Assembly: GCA_026225055.1 (NCBI GenBank)
Contig: JAMFSA010000086.1
Coordinates: forward strand, 1 to 64,000
DNA length: 64,000 nt
Source of the DNA: Mucilaginibacter xinganensis
Lineage (GTDB): Bacteria > Bacteroidota > Bacteroidia > Sphingobacteriales > Sphingobacteriaceae
Direction: 5' to 3'
In this document: positions 26,701-35,612 of the stretch, piece by piece
How positions within the stretch are numbered: the first letter of the stretch is position 1
Layout of the letters: each line of letters begins with the position of its first letter
The notes under the pieces: model-generated
Seen by the model: only the letters and a program-made list of their open reading frames with translations
Databases searched by the model: none
What the model was told of the DNA's origin: nothing
Program-made: the position numbers and the translations under genes

Positions 26701-26780
26701 TTTTGCTGCGCCAGTGCAAGATCTGCACCGAACAAAAAAAGCATTATACAAACACATGTTGTGTAAATCTTTTTCCTCAT
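23742..26780 (-). CDS. SusC/RagA-family TonB-dependent outer-membrane transporter (locus 2)
   Basis: 1012 residues from the ATG at 26780 ([14 protein letters not shown], signal ending LALAQ). The first ATG of the frame, at 26807, lies inside the promoter segment and is rejected. The order is CarboxypepD_reg-like domain (about 25-105), '[21 protein letters not shown]', plug ('[22 protein letters not shown]', '[30 protein letters not shown]'), and barrel ending 'YSLGVTVSF'. It is energised through TonB and imports oligosaccharides. Its promoter carries the paired GTGTA site shared with GH2 and the lipoprotein at 34871-35587, so control by the divergent hybrid sensor is strongly suggested. Confidence 0.96.
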   Translation of the reverse strand: [1012 protein letters not shown]

Positions 26781-26804
26781 AATTTTTAAAATTGGTTTAT
26801 GAGG

Positions 26805-26860
26805 CAATTATAGCGGGTTGCTGAGCGGCAGTATTACACTATTGTATCTTAATAGTACAC
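26805..26860 (-). promoter_or_regulatory. HTCS-type activator site and -7 element of the locus-2 SusC promoter
   Basis: On the minus strand, GTGTA half-sites (26856-26860 and 26835-26839) are spaced 21 bp apart start to start. They are followed after exactly 22 nt by TATAATTG (26805-26812), resembling the Bacteroidota -7 element TAnnTTTG. The start codon is 25 nt further. Two other promoters in the window have identical spacing (31310-31365 and 35613-35668). Directly repeated half-sites about two helical turns apart suit a dimeric AraC-type output domain. The remaining 26861-27146 carries no other feature I can support except the start region of the hybrid sensor gene. Confidence 0.8.
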
Positions 26861-27146
26861 TATGCAATAAAGAGGACCATTTGTGTACTGTTTGGTAATA
26901 ACAATATACTTTTCAGGGAAGAAACATTAGAGAGTGGTTAATATAATACCACATCCTATTTATAATGTTAACTGATTTTAAGATATGAACAAACCCCCAT
27001 GCTGATGTAATGATATTTTAACCAATTTAATGTTAAAAAAGTATTAATGCTGATACCGCTAAAAAATTTAGATTTGGGTTGTAAGCATTCGCTGCTTTTT
27101 TATAAACCAATATTTCCATTTTTTCACCCACCATAGTATTTTAATT

Positions 27147-30100
27147 ATGAAGTACAGGTACTTATATATTTTCGTGGCTCTTTTCCTGATGTGCACTGCA
27201 AAGGGGTATGCCCAGTATAATTACCAGCAACTGGATAACAGTTACGGCTTATCAAACAGCTGTATAAACAGTATTTACCAGGATAGCGATAACCTGATAT
27301 GGTTTGCTACATGGGATGGCCTTAACTATTATAACGGCAACAACATCCATGTGTTTAATTATGAGAAAACGGACCTGAATAAAAATTCCATATCCAGCAA
27401 TGTGATATACCAGGTTACCGAGGATAAAAAGCGGAATATTTGGATCGGTACGGTTGAGGGTTTATCAAAATTCAATAAAAACACGGGCGATTTCAGCAAT
27501 TACCTGTACAGTCATAACAAGGCATTATCAAACGGTTACACCATCGCCATAAATAATAAGGGCGATGTATATGCGGCACGGGTAAGCAGCTCACAACTGC
27601 TGCATTATGATGAAAAAACGGACGCGTTTGTGAGTATCCCCATGAAATTTGCCCCCAGCTTAATGCTGGTAAAGCTGATGTTTGATGATAAGGGGATTTT
27701 ATGGCTGCAACTAAGCAATGGCAGACTTGAAGCTTATAACAATACAGCAAATGGCTTTGTTAAACTGCCCAACTATTCACCTGCTGATAATGTAGATAAC
27801 ATATTTTACTGTAACCACCAGTTCTTTTACAGCACCACAAACGATGAACTATACCGTATTGGCACTGATTACAGTAAGCAAAAAGTATTGCTCCTGCCGC
27901 ATGAGATCCGCGAAATGGGAATTTTTAAAGGGCATTACCTCTTCGCATGGTCATCAAAAGGAATTGGTGAGTATGATACCGCTTTTAAGCCTGTAGACCT
28001 GCTGAATAATGAAATACCTGTACTGCAAAATGTGCGGGTAACCTCGCTAATGAGTAACGGTGAAAATTTACTGTGGATTGGTACCGATGGCAATGGCGTT
28101 ATTAAAGTCACCAAAAAGGAGAACTACTTTGGCATAGTTAAGCAACAGGCCAACGGGCAGGCATTCCACATCCCGGTGCGGGCATTCTCTGAAATCAATG
28201 ACGAGTTGTGGATCGGCACCAAGGGCAACGGCATTATCACGTTAAAGAATTGGGATAAAAATGATGTGTCGTTCTCGGGCATCAAATCATTCCATACCAA
28301 TGTGGAACTGTTAGATAACTGCGTATATTCTATTGAAAAAGGCAAGGATGGCTTGGTTTACATTGGCTCAGATGCACCGGGTGTTACGCTGTATAACCTC
28401 AAGACTAAAAAATTTATTAAATGGGCCGATATTAAGGGCACACAGGCTTACCCCTACTTTGGTTCGGTACACTGCATTTTGTATGACAGGGATAGCTCCG
28501 TTTGGCTGGGCTTGAATGACAACGGCCTCATTCATTTTAAATTAACAGCTGACAAGGATGGTAATCCGGCCTTGAAATACCTGAATCAATACAAGTACAA
28601 TAACAACGCCCCCGAAAGCAATAAAGGACCCGGCAATAATGTAATTTACAGTCTGGCAAATGGCAACGACGATCGCTTGTGGATTGGCTGCCGTTATGGT
28701 GGCTTAACCTTGTTCAACAAAAAGACACAGAAATTCAGTACGCTGAAGGCTTTTTCTTATGATGGTAGTCTCTCAAATAATGATATTCTTTCGCTTTATC
28801 TCGACCATAAGAACAAGCTTTGGGTGGGCACCAGTTTTGGTTTAAACTGGGCCGATGAATCCGAAGCAGGCAAATCGGCAAAGCCCGTATTTAAAAAATT
28901 GTATGTTGATAATGGATTACCTAACAATACCATCCACGCCATTAATGAGGATAATACCGGCAATATATGGATCAGCACCAATAAGGGTTTGGCTAAGATC
29001 AACCCGGCTACTTTGAAGATCGTTCAATATAAGGAATCAGATGGTTTGCAGAGCGATGAGTTCAGCGATAATGCGGTATGGAAGAACTCGGCAGGCATGC
29101 TGTTTTTTGGCGGTATCTATGGTTTTAATTACTTCCTGCCGGAGCATATTCATATTAATAATGAACAGCCGCGCTTGTTGCTGTCCGACCTGCAATTTGC
29201 TGGCAAAAGCGTGGTTGAACGGGGTTTGATCGTACTGACAAAAAATGGCGCGGTTTCCAACCAGCATTTCACACTTAAACCAAATGAAAATTATTTTGAG
29301 CTGAATATTGAACCCGTAACTTATACCGACGCGCAGAAATGCCAGTATGCCTATAAACTGGAAAATGATGACAAGGACTGGCATTATATGGAAAACCATG
29401 ATAAGATCATCTACAACCAGCTGGCACCGGGCAATTATACGTTAAGGATCAAATGGTCGAACGGGGAAGGTGCGTGGACGCCGGGCATTGTGGCATTTTC
29501 GGTAACGGTTAAACAGTATTTCTGGCTTACTTCGTGGGCATTTATATTGTACGCGCTGATTCTGGCGGGTTCGGCTTATTTATATTTCCGTTACAAAAAG
29601 AACAAGTTTGTAATGAGTCAGGAATTGAAAATGGAGCACATGCTGCGCGAAAAGGATGAAAAACTGCACCAGGAACAGCTTAACTTTTTCACCAATATAG
29701 CTCATGAACTGCAAACGCCTTTGACCCTCATTTTAGGCTCGTTGGAACGTTACCTGTTTAAGAACAAACAAAGCGATAGGGAGCAGCAGGGCGGCAACTT
29801 CCTGTCCATCGTAAAGCAGGAAGCATCGCGGTTGCATTATTTGATACAGCAGTTACTGGAGTTCCGCAAGGCGGAGGCCGGGCGCTTGAGCAATCATTTC
29901 AGTTATATTAATGTATCGGGCCTGTTAACCAATATAGCAGGCTTGTTTACCGCTTTGGTTGATGAAAAGCAGCTGGATTTTTCGTGGCAGATAACACCTG
30001 ATGTTCAGCTTTGGACGGATAAGGATAAGATTGAGAAGATAGTTTTTAACCTGTTATCAAACGCGTTTAAATATACAGATGAGCATCAATATATCATCTT

Positions 30101-31292
30101 TTCGGTTAACGCGCTGAATGAGGAAGGCAAACTGGAAATTATTGTGGCTAACTCGGGCTGCAAGCTTACAGAGAGCGAGACGGAACATTTGTTCGACCGC
30201 TTTTTTGTGATTGATGGCAAACAAAACAACAAAAGCAGCACGGGTATAGGATTGGCATTTACCCAGCAGATAGTTAACCTGCTGGACGGTGAAATAACCG
30301 CCGCCTGTGCCGATAACTGGATCACATTTAAGGTATTGCTACCATTGGATTATATCCCTGAAAAAGCAAATGCGCTAAATGATTACGCAGAAAAAAGCGA
30401 AAAAGCATCCTATCTGGTAAGCTCCATGACTACAGGGACTGAAAGTATTGACATTGCCCCTATCGCTGTAAACAACAAAAAATCGCTCATTAAAAGTTTT
30501 GAGCAGGAGCATAAAAAGTCGATCTTGATAGTTGAGGACGACCAGTTGATCCGTTACCTGTTAAAAGATATCTTGCACGAGCATTATATTATTTATGAAT
30601 CGGGCACCGGGCTCGAGGCATTGGATGTAGTGAAACGCTCCTGCCCCGATCTTATCATCAGCGATATTATGATGCCGGATATGAACGGGCTGGAACTGTG
30701 TAACATTATTAAAAACACGACGGAAACCTGTCATATCCCGTTTGTGATATTATCGGCACGTACGGCTATCGAGCATAAAACCGAAGGCTATAACTGCGGC
30801 GCTGATGCTTATATCCCGAAGCCTTTTCAAACTGAACATTTATTAGTCAGGGTGCATAAATTATTGGAGTACCGTGAGAAAATGCACAAAGCTTTCAGGC
30901 CGGATCAAAACCTGATCTCAACCGTTGCTACAAACGATTTGGATGAGAACGACAAGAACTTCATTAAGAAGGTAACCCGCGTAATTGAGGAGAACATGGA
31001 CGAGGAACTGGATGGCGAATACCTTGAAAAGGCTTTAAACATGAGTAAGATCCAGTTGTACCGCAAGATCAAGACATTTTCGGACATGACACCTACCGAA
31101 CTGATCAGGCATATCAGGCTGAAAAAGGCTGCGGCACTGTTACAGAGTACGGATCTAACCGTATCAGAAATTTTCTATCGTACCGGGTTTAACAACAAAA
31201 CTTATTTTTTCAGGGAGTTTAAAAAGATGTATAACTCATCGCCGAATGATTACAGGCATTTGCACCGCCTACCCGACTTTAACAGGAACTAA
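27147..31292 (+). CDS. Hybrid two-component system sensor/regulator (HTCS)
   Basis: 1381 residues. A signal peptide (ends KGYAQ) leads into a periplasmic double beta-propeller of two-component propeller repeats ('IWIGTVEGLSKFNKNTG', 'LWIGTDGNGVIKV', 'LWVGTSFGLNW' and others, about 30-680), a Y_Y_Y domain (about 690-785) and one membrane helix (about 793-815). The cytoplasm holds a histidine kinase (H853 in 'NIAHELQTPLT', N-box around N968, G2 'STGIGLAF'), a receiver (phospho-acceptor D1173 in 'ISDIMMPDMNG', Lys in 'YIPKPF'), and an AraC HTH (about 1275-1380). HTCS proteins bind an oligosaccharide in the periplasm and activate their own PUL. The ATP-lid G1 motif is degenerate: N1002 (ANSGC) stands where DxGxG is usual. 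It is divergent from SusC and upstream of GH2. Confidence 0.96.
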   Translation: MKYRYLYIFVALFLMCTAKGYAQYNYQQLDNSYGLSNSCINSIYQDSDNLIWFATWDGLNYYNGNNIHVFNYEKTDLNKNSISSNVIYQVTEDKKRNIWIGTVEGLSKFNKNTGDFSNYLYSHNKALSNGYTIAINNKGDVYAARVSSSQLLHYDEKTDAFVSIPMKFAPSLMLVKLMFDDKGILWLQLSNGRLEAYNNTANGFVKLPNYSPADNVDNIFYCNHQFFYSTTNDELYRIGTDYSKQKVLLLPHEIREMGIFKGHYLFAWSSKGIGEYDTAFKPVDLLNNEIPVLQNVRVTSLMSNGENLLWIGTDGNGVIKVTKKENYFGIVKQQANGQAFHIPVRAFSEINDELWIGTKGNGIITLKNWDKNDVSFSGIKSFHTNVELLDNCVYSIEKGKDGLVYIGSDAPGVTLYNLKTKKFIKWADIKGTQAYPYFGSVHCILYDRDSSVWLGLNDNGLIHFKLTADKDGNPALKYLNQYKYNNNAPESNKGPGNNVIYSLANGNDDRLWIGCRYGGLTLFNKKTQKFSTLKAFSYDGSLSNNDILSLYLDHKNKLWVGTSFGLNWADESEAGKSAKPVFKKLYVDNGLPNNTIHAINEDNTGNIWISTNKGLAKINPATLKIVQYKESDGLQSDEFSDNAVWKNSAGMLFFGGIYGFNYFLPEHIHINNEQPRLLLSDLQFAGKSVVERGLIVLTKNGAVSNQHFTLKPNENYFELNIEPVTYTDAQKCQYAYKLENDDKDWHYMENHDKIIYNQLAPGNYTLRIKWSNGEGAWTPGIVAFSVTVKQYFWLTSWAFILYALILAGSAYLYFRYKKNKFVMSQELKMEHMLREKDEKLHQEQLNFFTNIAHELQTPLTLILGSLERYLFKNKQSDREQQGGNFLSIVKQEASRLHYLIQQLLEFRKAEAGRLSNHFSYINVSGLLTNIAGLFTALVDEKQLDFSWQITPDVQLWTDKDKIEKIVFNLLSNAFKYTDEHQYIIFSVNALNEEGKLEIIVANSGCKLTESETEHLFDRFFVIDGKQNNKSSTGIGLAFTQQIVNLLDGEITAACADNWITFKVLLPLDYIPEKANALNDYAEKSEKASYLVSSMTTGTESIDIAPIAVNNKKSLIKSFEQEHKKSILIVEDDQLIRYLLKDILHEHYIIYESGTGLEALDVVKRSCPDLIISDIMMPDMNGLELCNIIKNTTETCHIPFVILSARTAIEHKTEGYNCGADAYIPKPFQTEHLLVRVHKLLEYREKMHKAFRPDQNLISTVATNDLDENDKNFIKKVTRVIEENMDEELDGEYLEKALNMSKIQLYRKIKTFSDMTPTELIRHIRLKKAAALLQSTDLTVSEIFYRTGFNNKTYFFREFKKMYNSSPNDYRHLHRLPDFNRN

Positions 31293-31309
31293 GCGATAAA
31301 AAACAGTCA

Positions 31310-31365
31310 GTGTACTCAATTGATAGTATGGTGTACCGATGGGTTTGGGGTATAAATTATTATTG
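31310..31365 (+). promoter_or_regulatory. HTCS-type activator site and -7 element of the GH2 promoter
   Basis: GTGTA at 31310-31314 and 31331-31335 (21 bp apart) is followed after 22 nt by TATTATTG at 31358-31365, 34 nt before the GH2 ATG. The half-site spacing and distance to the -7 element equal those at 26805-26860 and 35613-35668. It lies just after the stop of the hybrid sensor gene, so GH2 has its own regulated promoter rather than depending on read-through. Confidence 0.8.
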
Positions 31366-31398
31366 TAAACTATACAGTAAACCCATAAATCTAAATTA

Positions 31399-34233
31399 AT
31401 GCCATCTAATTACTCCGGTTACCGAAGACCTGTTATTACCTCTTTTTTACTATCGACACTATTTTTCAGCACACCTATTCAGGCCCAGTATAAGCTTAAT
31501 TACGGACTCAGCAAGCTACAGGATAAAAGCACCTTGCCGCAATCCCGGGCCGCCTATATCAAGCCTGTGTTAAAGGCAAAAACAAACACGCAAACTATTT
31601 TAAAGCTCACACAGGACGGTGTCTATACAATTACCAACGGTTGGGAACTGGCAACCGGGCCAACTGTAAAAGCAAACGGCCAATCATTATCACAACCCGG
31701 CTACAATACCCGGCAATGGTACAACGCTGTTGTGCCGGGTACGGTACTCACGTCGCTGGTGAAGCAGGGCGTGTACCCCGACCCTTATTTTGGGTTGAAT
31801 GACCTGCAGATCCCCGACTCACTTTGCAGGCAGGATTGGTGGTATCGTACCTCATTTAAAACCCCTGCGGAGCATCAAAACGAGCATGCTTTTTTAAATT
31901 TTGAAGGGGTTAATTATGCGGCTGAGGTCTGGCTTAATGGTAAGATGATCGGCAGTATTAAAGGCGCATTTAAGCAGGGTGTTTTTGATGTATCAGTCGG
32001 TTTAAATTTTAGTGGCGATAATGTATTGGCAGTGCATATCCTTCCACCGCCTGATCCCGGCATACCGCACGAGGAATCACCATTGGCTGGTACCGGGCCC
32101 AATGGCGGCGCTTTATGTTTGGATGGGCCAACCTTTATAGCAACCGAAGGATGGGATTGGATCCCCGGCATCCGCGACAGGGATATGGGCATCTGGCAGA
32201 ATGTATCGCTGAAATTTACCGGTCCGGTTACAATAACTGATCCGCACATTATAACGCACCTGCCATTACCTGATACTACCAGCGCGGGCATTACCATTGA
32301 GGCAGAATTGCATAACCTATCGGCGCAGCCACAACAAATAACGTTAAAGGGAGAGATCGGCAGCATAAAATTTGAGCAGCGTTTTGGTCTTAAAGCGTAT
32401 CAAAGCAGGGCAGTTGGTTTTACTCCGGCGGAATTTAAACAGCTGGATATTCAGCACCCGCGTTTGTGGTGGCCCAATGGTTACGGCAGGCCTGAATTGT
32501 ATAGTTTAAAACTCACGGCGGTAAACTCAGCAAATAAATTATCCGATAAACAAACAGTCCGTTTCGGTATAAGGGAATTGAGTTATGAGATGACGGTTGA
32601 TATGCCGGGCAACACGCATAAACGAGTGGAATATCAGCCTGTCATCGCCTTGAAAAATAAAACTTCATTATTTGATAACGTGGACAGATCGCAGGCGGCA
32701 AACGATGTGGCTATTGCGAAGTTAAAGGCTGGTGTTGATACGGCCCTATTAAAATCCTGCGATGATGAAGCAACCGCGCCTTACCTGGTGATAAAAGTTA
32801 ACGGCAAGCGCATTTACTGCAAAGGCGGTAACTGGGGTATGGATGATGCTATGAAAAATGTATCGCGTGAGCATCTGGAACCTTATTTCAGGCTGCATCG
32901 GGATGCGCATTTTAACATGATCAGGAACTGGACGGGTGAGAGTACCGAGCAAACTTTTTACGACCTGTGCGATGAATACGGCATGCTGGTTTGGAATGAT
33001 TTCTGGTTGTCTACACAAGGTTTTAACCTGGATGTCAAGGACGATTTGTTATACTTAGTCAATGCGCAGGATGTTATTAAACGCTTCCGCAATCACCCGT
33101 CAATAGCGATATGGTGCCCGCGTAATGAGGGTTATGCCCCTGCCGGGATAGAAAATAAGCTGGCGGATATAGTGGCGAAGTATGACGGCACCAGGTATTA
33201 TCAGCCCAACTCCCGCTTCATGAACCTCCGCACCAGTGGGCCGTGGAACTATTTTACCCATCCGGGAGATTATGAGAAAATAGCAAGTGGCTTTAGTACA
33301 GAGCTGGGTAGTCCGTCGGTGCCAACCGCCGCCGCCATGCGCAAAATGATGGCTAAAGAAGACCTATGGCCCATTGGCGATGTTTGGTATTACCATGATT
33401 TTCATGACGGGCAAAAGGAATATGTAGCAGCAATGGATTCGTTATATGGCAAAGCCACTGACCTGGATGATTTCTGCAAAAAAGCGCAGCTACTTAATTA
33501 CGACAGTTACCGCGCCATGTTTGAGGGCTGGGGAAGCAAGCTTTGGAACAACACCAGCGGATTGCTCCTATGGATGAGCCACCCCGCATGGCCCAGTACC
33601 GACTGGCAAACCTACTCGTGGGATTATGAAACCTTCGGCTCCTATTTTGGCTCGATGAAGGCCTGCGAGCCTGTACATGTGCAAATGAGTTTGAATAACA
33701 ACAACATCAGCGTAATTAATACCTCATTACAAACCTTTACAGACACTAAAACGCAATTATTGATCTACGATATACAAGGCAAGCAAGTTTACGCACACGT
33801 AACGAATGCCGCTATTAAAGCCAACGGGTTAACCGGCATTTATAAAGCACAATTTCCGGATGAACTTAATGGAGTTTATTTAGTTAGATTGATGTTAACC
33901 GACAGTAATAAGCATATCCTTTCTCAAAATGATTATTGGAAAACATTTGGCGGCACTAAAACTTTTGCAGCTTTTAACGGATTAAGTAAGGCTCAACTAA
34001 GTATAGATAAAATCAATAATCATCAATACAAGATATCAAATACTTCAAAAGTTCCGGCGGTAGCCGTAAAGTTAAATCTTGTTAAAGCGGCAAGCAGATC
34101 TATTATATTGCCGGCTTATTTTTCGGATGGTTATTTTAATTTATTGCCGGGAGAGAGTAAAGTGGTGAATGTTGATTATGCTGGTAAGCAAGATGTGTTT
34201 GTTAGCGCTGATGGGTATAATGTGAAAGAATAG
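31399..34233 (+). CDS. GH2 exo-beta-mannosidase/glucosaminidase-like enzyme, exported
   Basis: 944 residues with a signal peptide (ends TPIQAQ, about 30). Domains: sugar-binding jelly roll (about 75-265, 'WYRTSFKTPAEHQNEHAFLNFEGVNYAAEVWLNG' region), Ig-like beta-sandwich (about 270-400), and TIM barrel with acid/base E577 ('CPRNEG') and nucleophile E635 ('FSTELG'). C-terminal Ig-like domains follow ('QTFTDTKTQLLIYDIQG', ending 'VVNVDYAGKQDVFVSADGYNV'). The subgroup with a large loop before the barrel resembles exo-beta-mannosidases and exo-beta-D-glucosaminidases of GH2 rather than LacZ-type galactosidases. With GH26 controlled by the same promoter type, removal of beta-mannose from manno-oligosaccharides is the best guess. 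Confidence 0.88.
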   Translation: MPSNYSGYRRPVITSFLLSTLFFSTPIQAQYKLNYGLSKLQDKSTLPQSRAAYIKPVLKAKTNTQTILKLTQDGVYTITNGWELATGPTVKANGQSLSQPGYNTRQWYNAVVPGTVLTSLVKQGVYPDPYFGLNDLQIPDSLCRQDWWYRTSFKTPAEHQNEHAFLNFEGVNYAAEVWLNGKMIGSIKGAFKQGVFDVSVGLNFSGDNVLAVHILPPPDPGIPHEESPLAGTGPNGGALCLDGPTFIATEGWDWIPGIRDRDMGIWQNVSLKFTGPVTITDPHIITHLPLPDTTSAGITIEAELHNLSAQPQQITLKGEIGSIKFEQRFGLKAYQSRAVGFTPAEFKQLDIQHPRLWWPNGYGRPELYSLKLTAVNSANKLSDKQTVRFGIRELSYEMTVDMPGNTHKRVEYQPVIALKNKTSLFDNVDRSQAANDVAIAKLKAGVDTALLKSCDDEATAPYLVIKVNGKRIYCKGGNWGMDDAMKNVSREHLEPYFRLHRDAHFNMIRNWTGESTEQTFYDLCDEYGMLVWNDFWLSTQGFNLDVKDDLLYLVNAQDVIKRFRNHPSIAIWCPRNEGYAPAGIENKLADIVAKYDGTRYYQPNSRFMNLRTSGPWNYFTHPGDYEKIASGFSTELGSPSVPTAAAMRKMMAKEDLWPIGDVWYYHDFHDGQKEYVAAMDSLYGKATDLDDFCKKAQLLNYDSYRAMFEGWGSKLWNNTSGLLLWMSHPAWPSTDWQTYSWDYETFGSYFGSMKACEPVHVQMSLNNNNISVINTSLQTFTDTKTQLLIYDIQGKQVYAHVTNAAIKANGLTGIYKAQFPDELNGVYLVRLMLTDSNKHILSQNDYWKTFGGTKTFAAFNGLSKAQLSIDKINNHQYKISNTSKVPAVAVKLNLVKAASRSIILPAYFSDGYFNLLPGESKVVNVDYAGKQDVFVSADGYNVKE

Positions 34234-34261
34234 ACTTGCTTAGTGGTTACTTATCGCATGA

Positions 34262-34710
34262 AGCCGCTCATTGCCGCGGAGGCTACTACTTTTGTCTTGA
34301 TACAAAAGGTAGCAAAAAATCAAGACAAAAAGATCCTTCCGCCCACAGGCAAAACACCCAGGCCCGCGCTTTTTGTCGGGCCTTTCCCCACTTTTAATCA
34401 AAGTTCAATTAAAGTGTTCTGCTTGAATAGCGTTTTTTCTTTTTCTCTTTTCCCGTCAGTAGAACAGCTTCGGGCGAAAGTAGGCAAAACGATGGTGGCC
34501 TTGAGCGCAATGGCAGGGCATAGCAGATTTTTACAGAAGCGTAAAGGCCTAAGTGCGTAGCGACAGCTGGGTAAAAATATAGCAGCCCAGATTTTGCCTG
34601 ATTTGCGGGGCAATGGCCTTGTGCGGCACAGAAGCATTTCTACTGACTAGCCTTTTTGGTCCTTTTGTGGCGAAGACAAAAGGACTAAGCCTCCGCGGCA
34701 ATGAGCGGCT
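34262..34710. mobile_element. 449-bp MITE-like element with perfect 23-bp terminal inverted repeats
   Basis: The terminal repeats lie at 34262-34284 and 34688-34710 (outer ends AGCCGCTCATTG...) and match exactly in inverted orientation. The bases just inside are also similar (CTTTTGTCTT...ACAAAAGG on both ends). No transposase is encoded; the small frames inside are not protein-like. No clear target duplication is visible in the flanks. The element fills most of the 637-bp gap between GH2 and the lipoprotein gene. It could be a non-autonomous transposon relic or a dispersed intergenic palindrome. Confidence 0.7.
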
Positions 34711-34819
34711 GCACAAGACAAGTAAACGATATGTATAACCGCTCGGTATAGTCGGGGATTTCTTCGTTCCTCTATGACGCTTGGAGATTTTGTGATAGAT
34801 TAACACGGTGCATATTAAC

Positions 34820-34855
34820 AAAAAAGGGACTGCGATAATCGCAGCCCCTTTTTTT
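34820..34855 (-). terminator. Bidirectional intrinsic terminator after the lipoprotein gene
   Basis: A stem GGG-A-CTGCGA / TCGCAG-C-CCC with a TAA loop (34826-34848, one mismatch) is flanked by A6 on the left and T7 on the right. This gives U-tracts in both directions. It lies 16 bp after the stop of the minus-strand lipoprotein gene. Confidence 0.88.
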
Positions 34856-34870
34856 GATGAATAATTGTGA

Positions 34871-35587
34871 TTAGTAGGTAGTCATGTTGTACATCTCGAT
34901 CTGCTGACCGCTTGATGACCAACTGCTGGATGTTCTGTGGGTGGTGCCTACAAAGTAATCGTAATTGTTCCAGTAGCTGCTGCCTGCGTTTTGCATGGTG
35001 AACTTGTAGGTTCCATCCAGGTAAAAATCAACCTTACTGTGGTCGCCTGATTCGCACTGGCATTTAAAGGTGTGGTAACCATTATCATTCGAGGTTAAAA
35101 CCTGCGTGTAATAGTTGCCGTTACCTTGCAGATAAGCTTTAAGCGTGTGGTCGCTCAGGGTTTCAACAAAACCCATTTCGTGGCCGGTCCAGTTGGTTAC
35201 ATCATCGGTAACAAAAACGGCTTCTTCGTTTGAGCCGTCTGGCGCGTTGCTGCCGCCTTTAAAGCAGCCATAAAACTGCAGTCCTGTTGCATCCTGTCCG
35301 CTGCCATTGGGCTGTTGCGCACCCAGTACATCTGATGCGCCGCAGCTGGTGCCACCTACCGGCACACAAACGCCGTTCGAGCCCGATATATCATAAGGCT
35401 TATCGGTGCAGGTCCCCCATAAACTAAAGGCACTTTGGCCAATGGCTGCAAGCGAGCTGTTCTTTTTTACGGAATTTGTTACAGTGGAGGTGGTTGGTTT
35501 GCTGGCATCTTTGGTACAGCCAAAATAAACACATGCGGCAAGCGCTACCGCGCCAATGGCGGTCACATTTTTTAGTTTTGTTTTCAT
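34871..35587 (-). CDS. Lipoprotein of unknown function in the HTCS regulon
   Basis: 238 residues with a lipoprotein signal ending 'CVYFGC' (Cys about 24) and a Ser/Thr/Lys-rich spacer. The rest is a beta-rich domain with several cysteines ('WGTCTDKPYDISG', 'GVCVPVGGTSCG', 'YGCFKGG', 'KCQCESGD') and aromatic residues ('YWNNYDYFVGTTHR'). It resembles a lectin-like sandwich, but I recognise no family. Its promoter has the same paired GTGTA site and spacing as locus-2 SusC and GH2, so it is probably induced with them and may be a surface glycan-binding protein. A strong bidirectional terminator follows. Confidence 0.75.
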   Translation of the reverse strand: MKTKLKNVTAIGAVALAACVYFGCTKDASKPTTSTVTNSVKKNSSLAAIGQSAFSLWGTCTDKPYDISGSNGVCVPVGGTSCGASDVLGAQQPNGSGQDATGLQFYGCFKGGSNAPDGSNEEAVFVTDDVTNWTGHEMGFVETLSDHTLKAYLQGNGNYYTQVLTSNDNGYHTFKCQCESGDHSKVDFYLDGTYKFTMQNAGSSYWNNYDYFVGTTHRTSSSWSSSGQQIEMYNMTTY

Positions 35588-35612
35588 AAAATTGTTTAAG
35601 AATTGGTATGAA

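Noticed and set aside
26781-26807. Earlier start for locus-2 SusC at 26807
   Set aside because: The segment contains the -7 element of the conserved promoter; the ATG at 26780 opens the signal peptide.
34243-34821. Small open frames inside the 449-bp inverted-repeat element
   Set aside because: They cross the repeat ends, have low-complexity composition and show no protein-family features.
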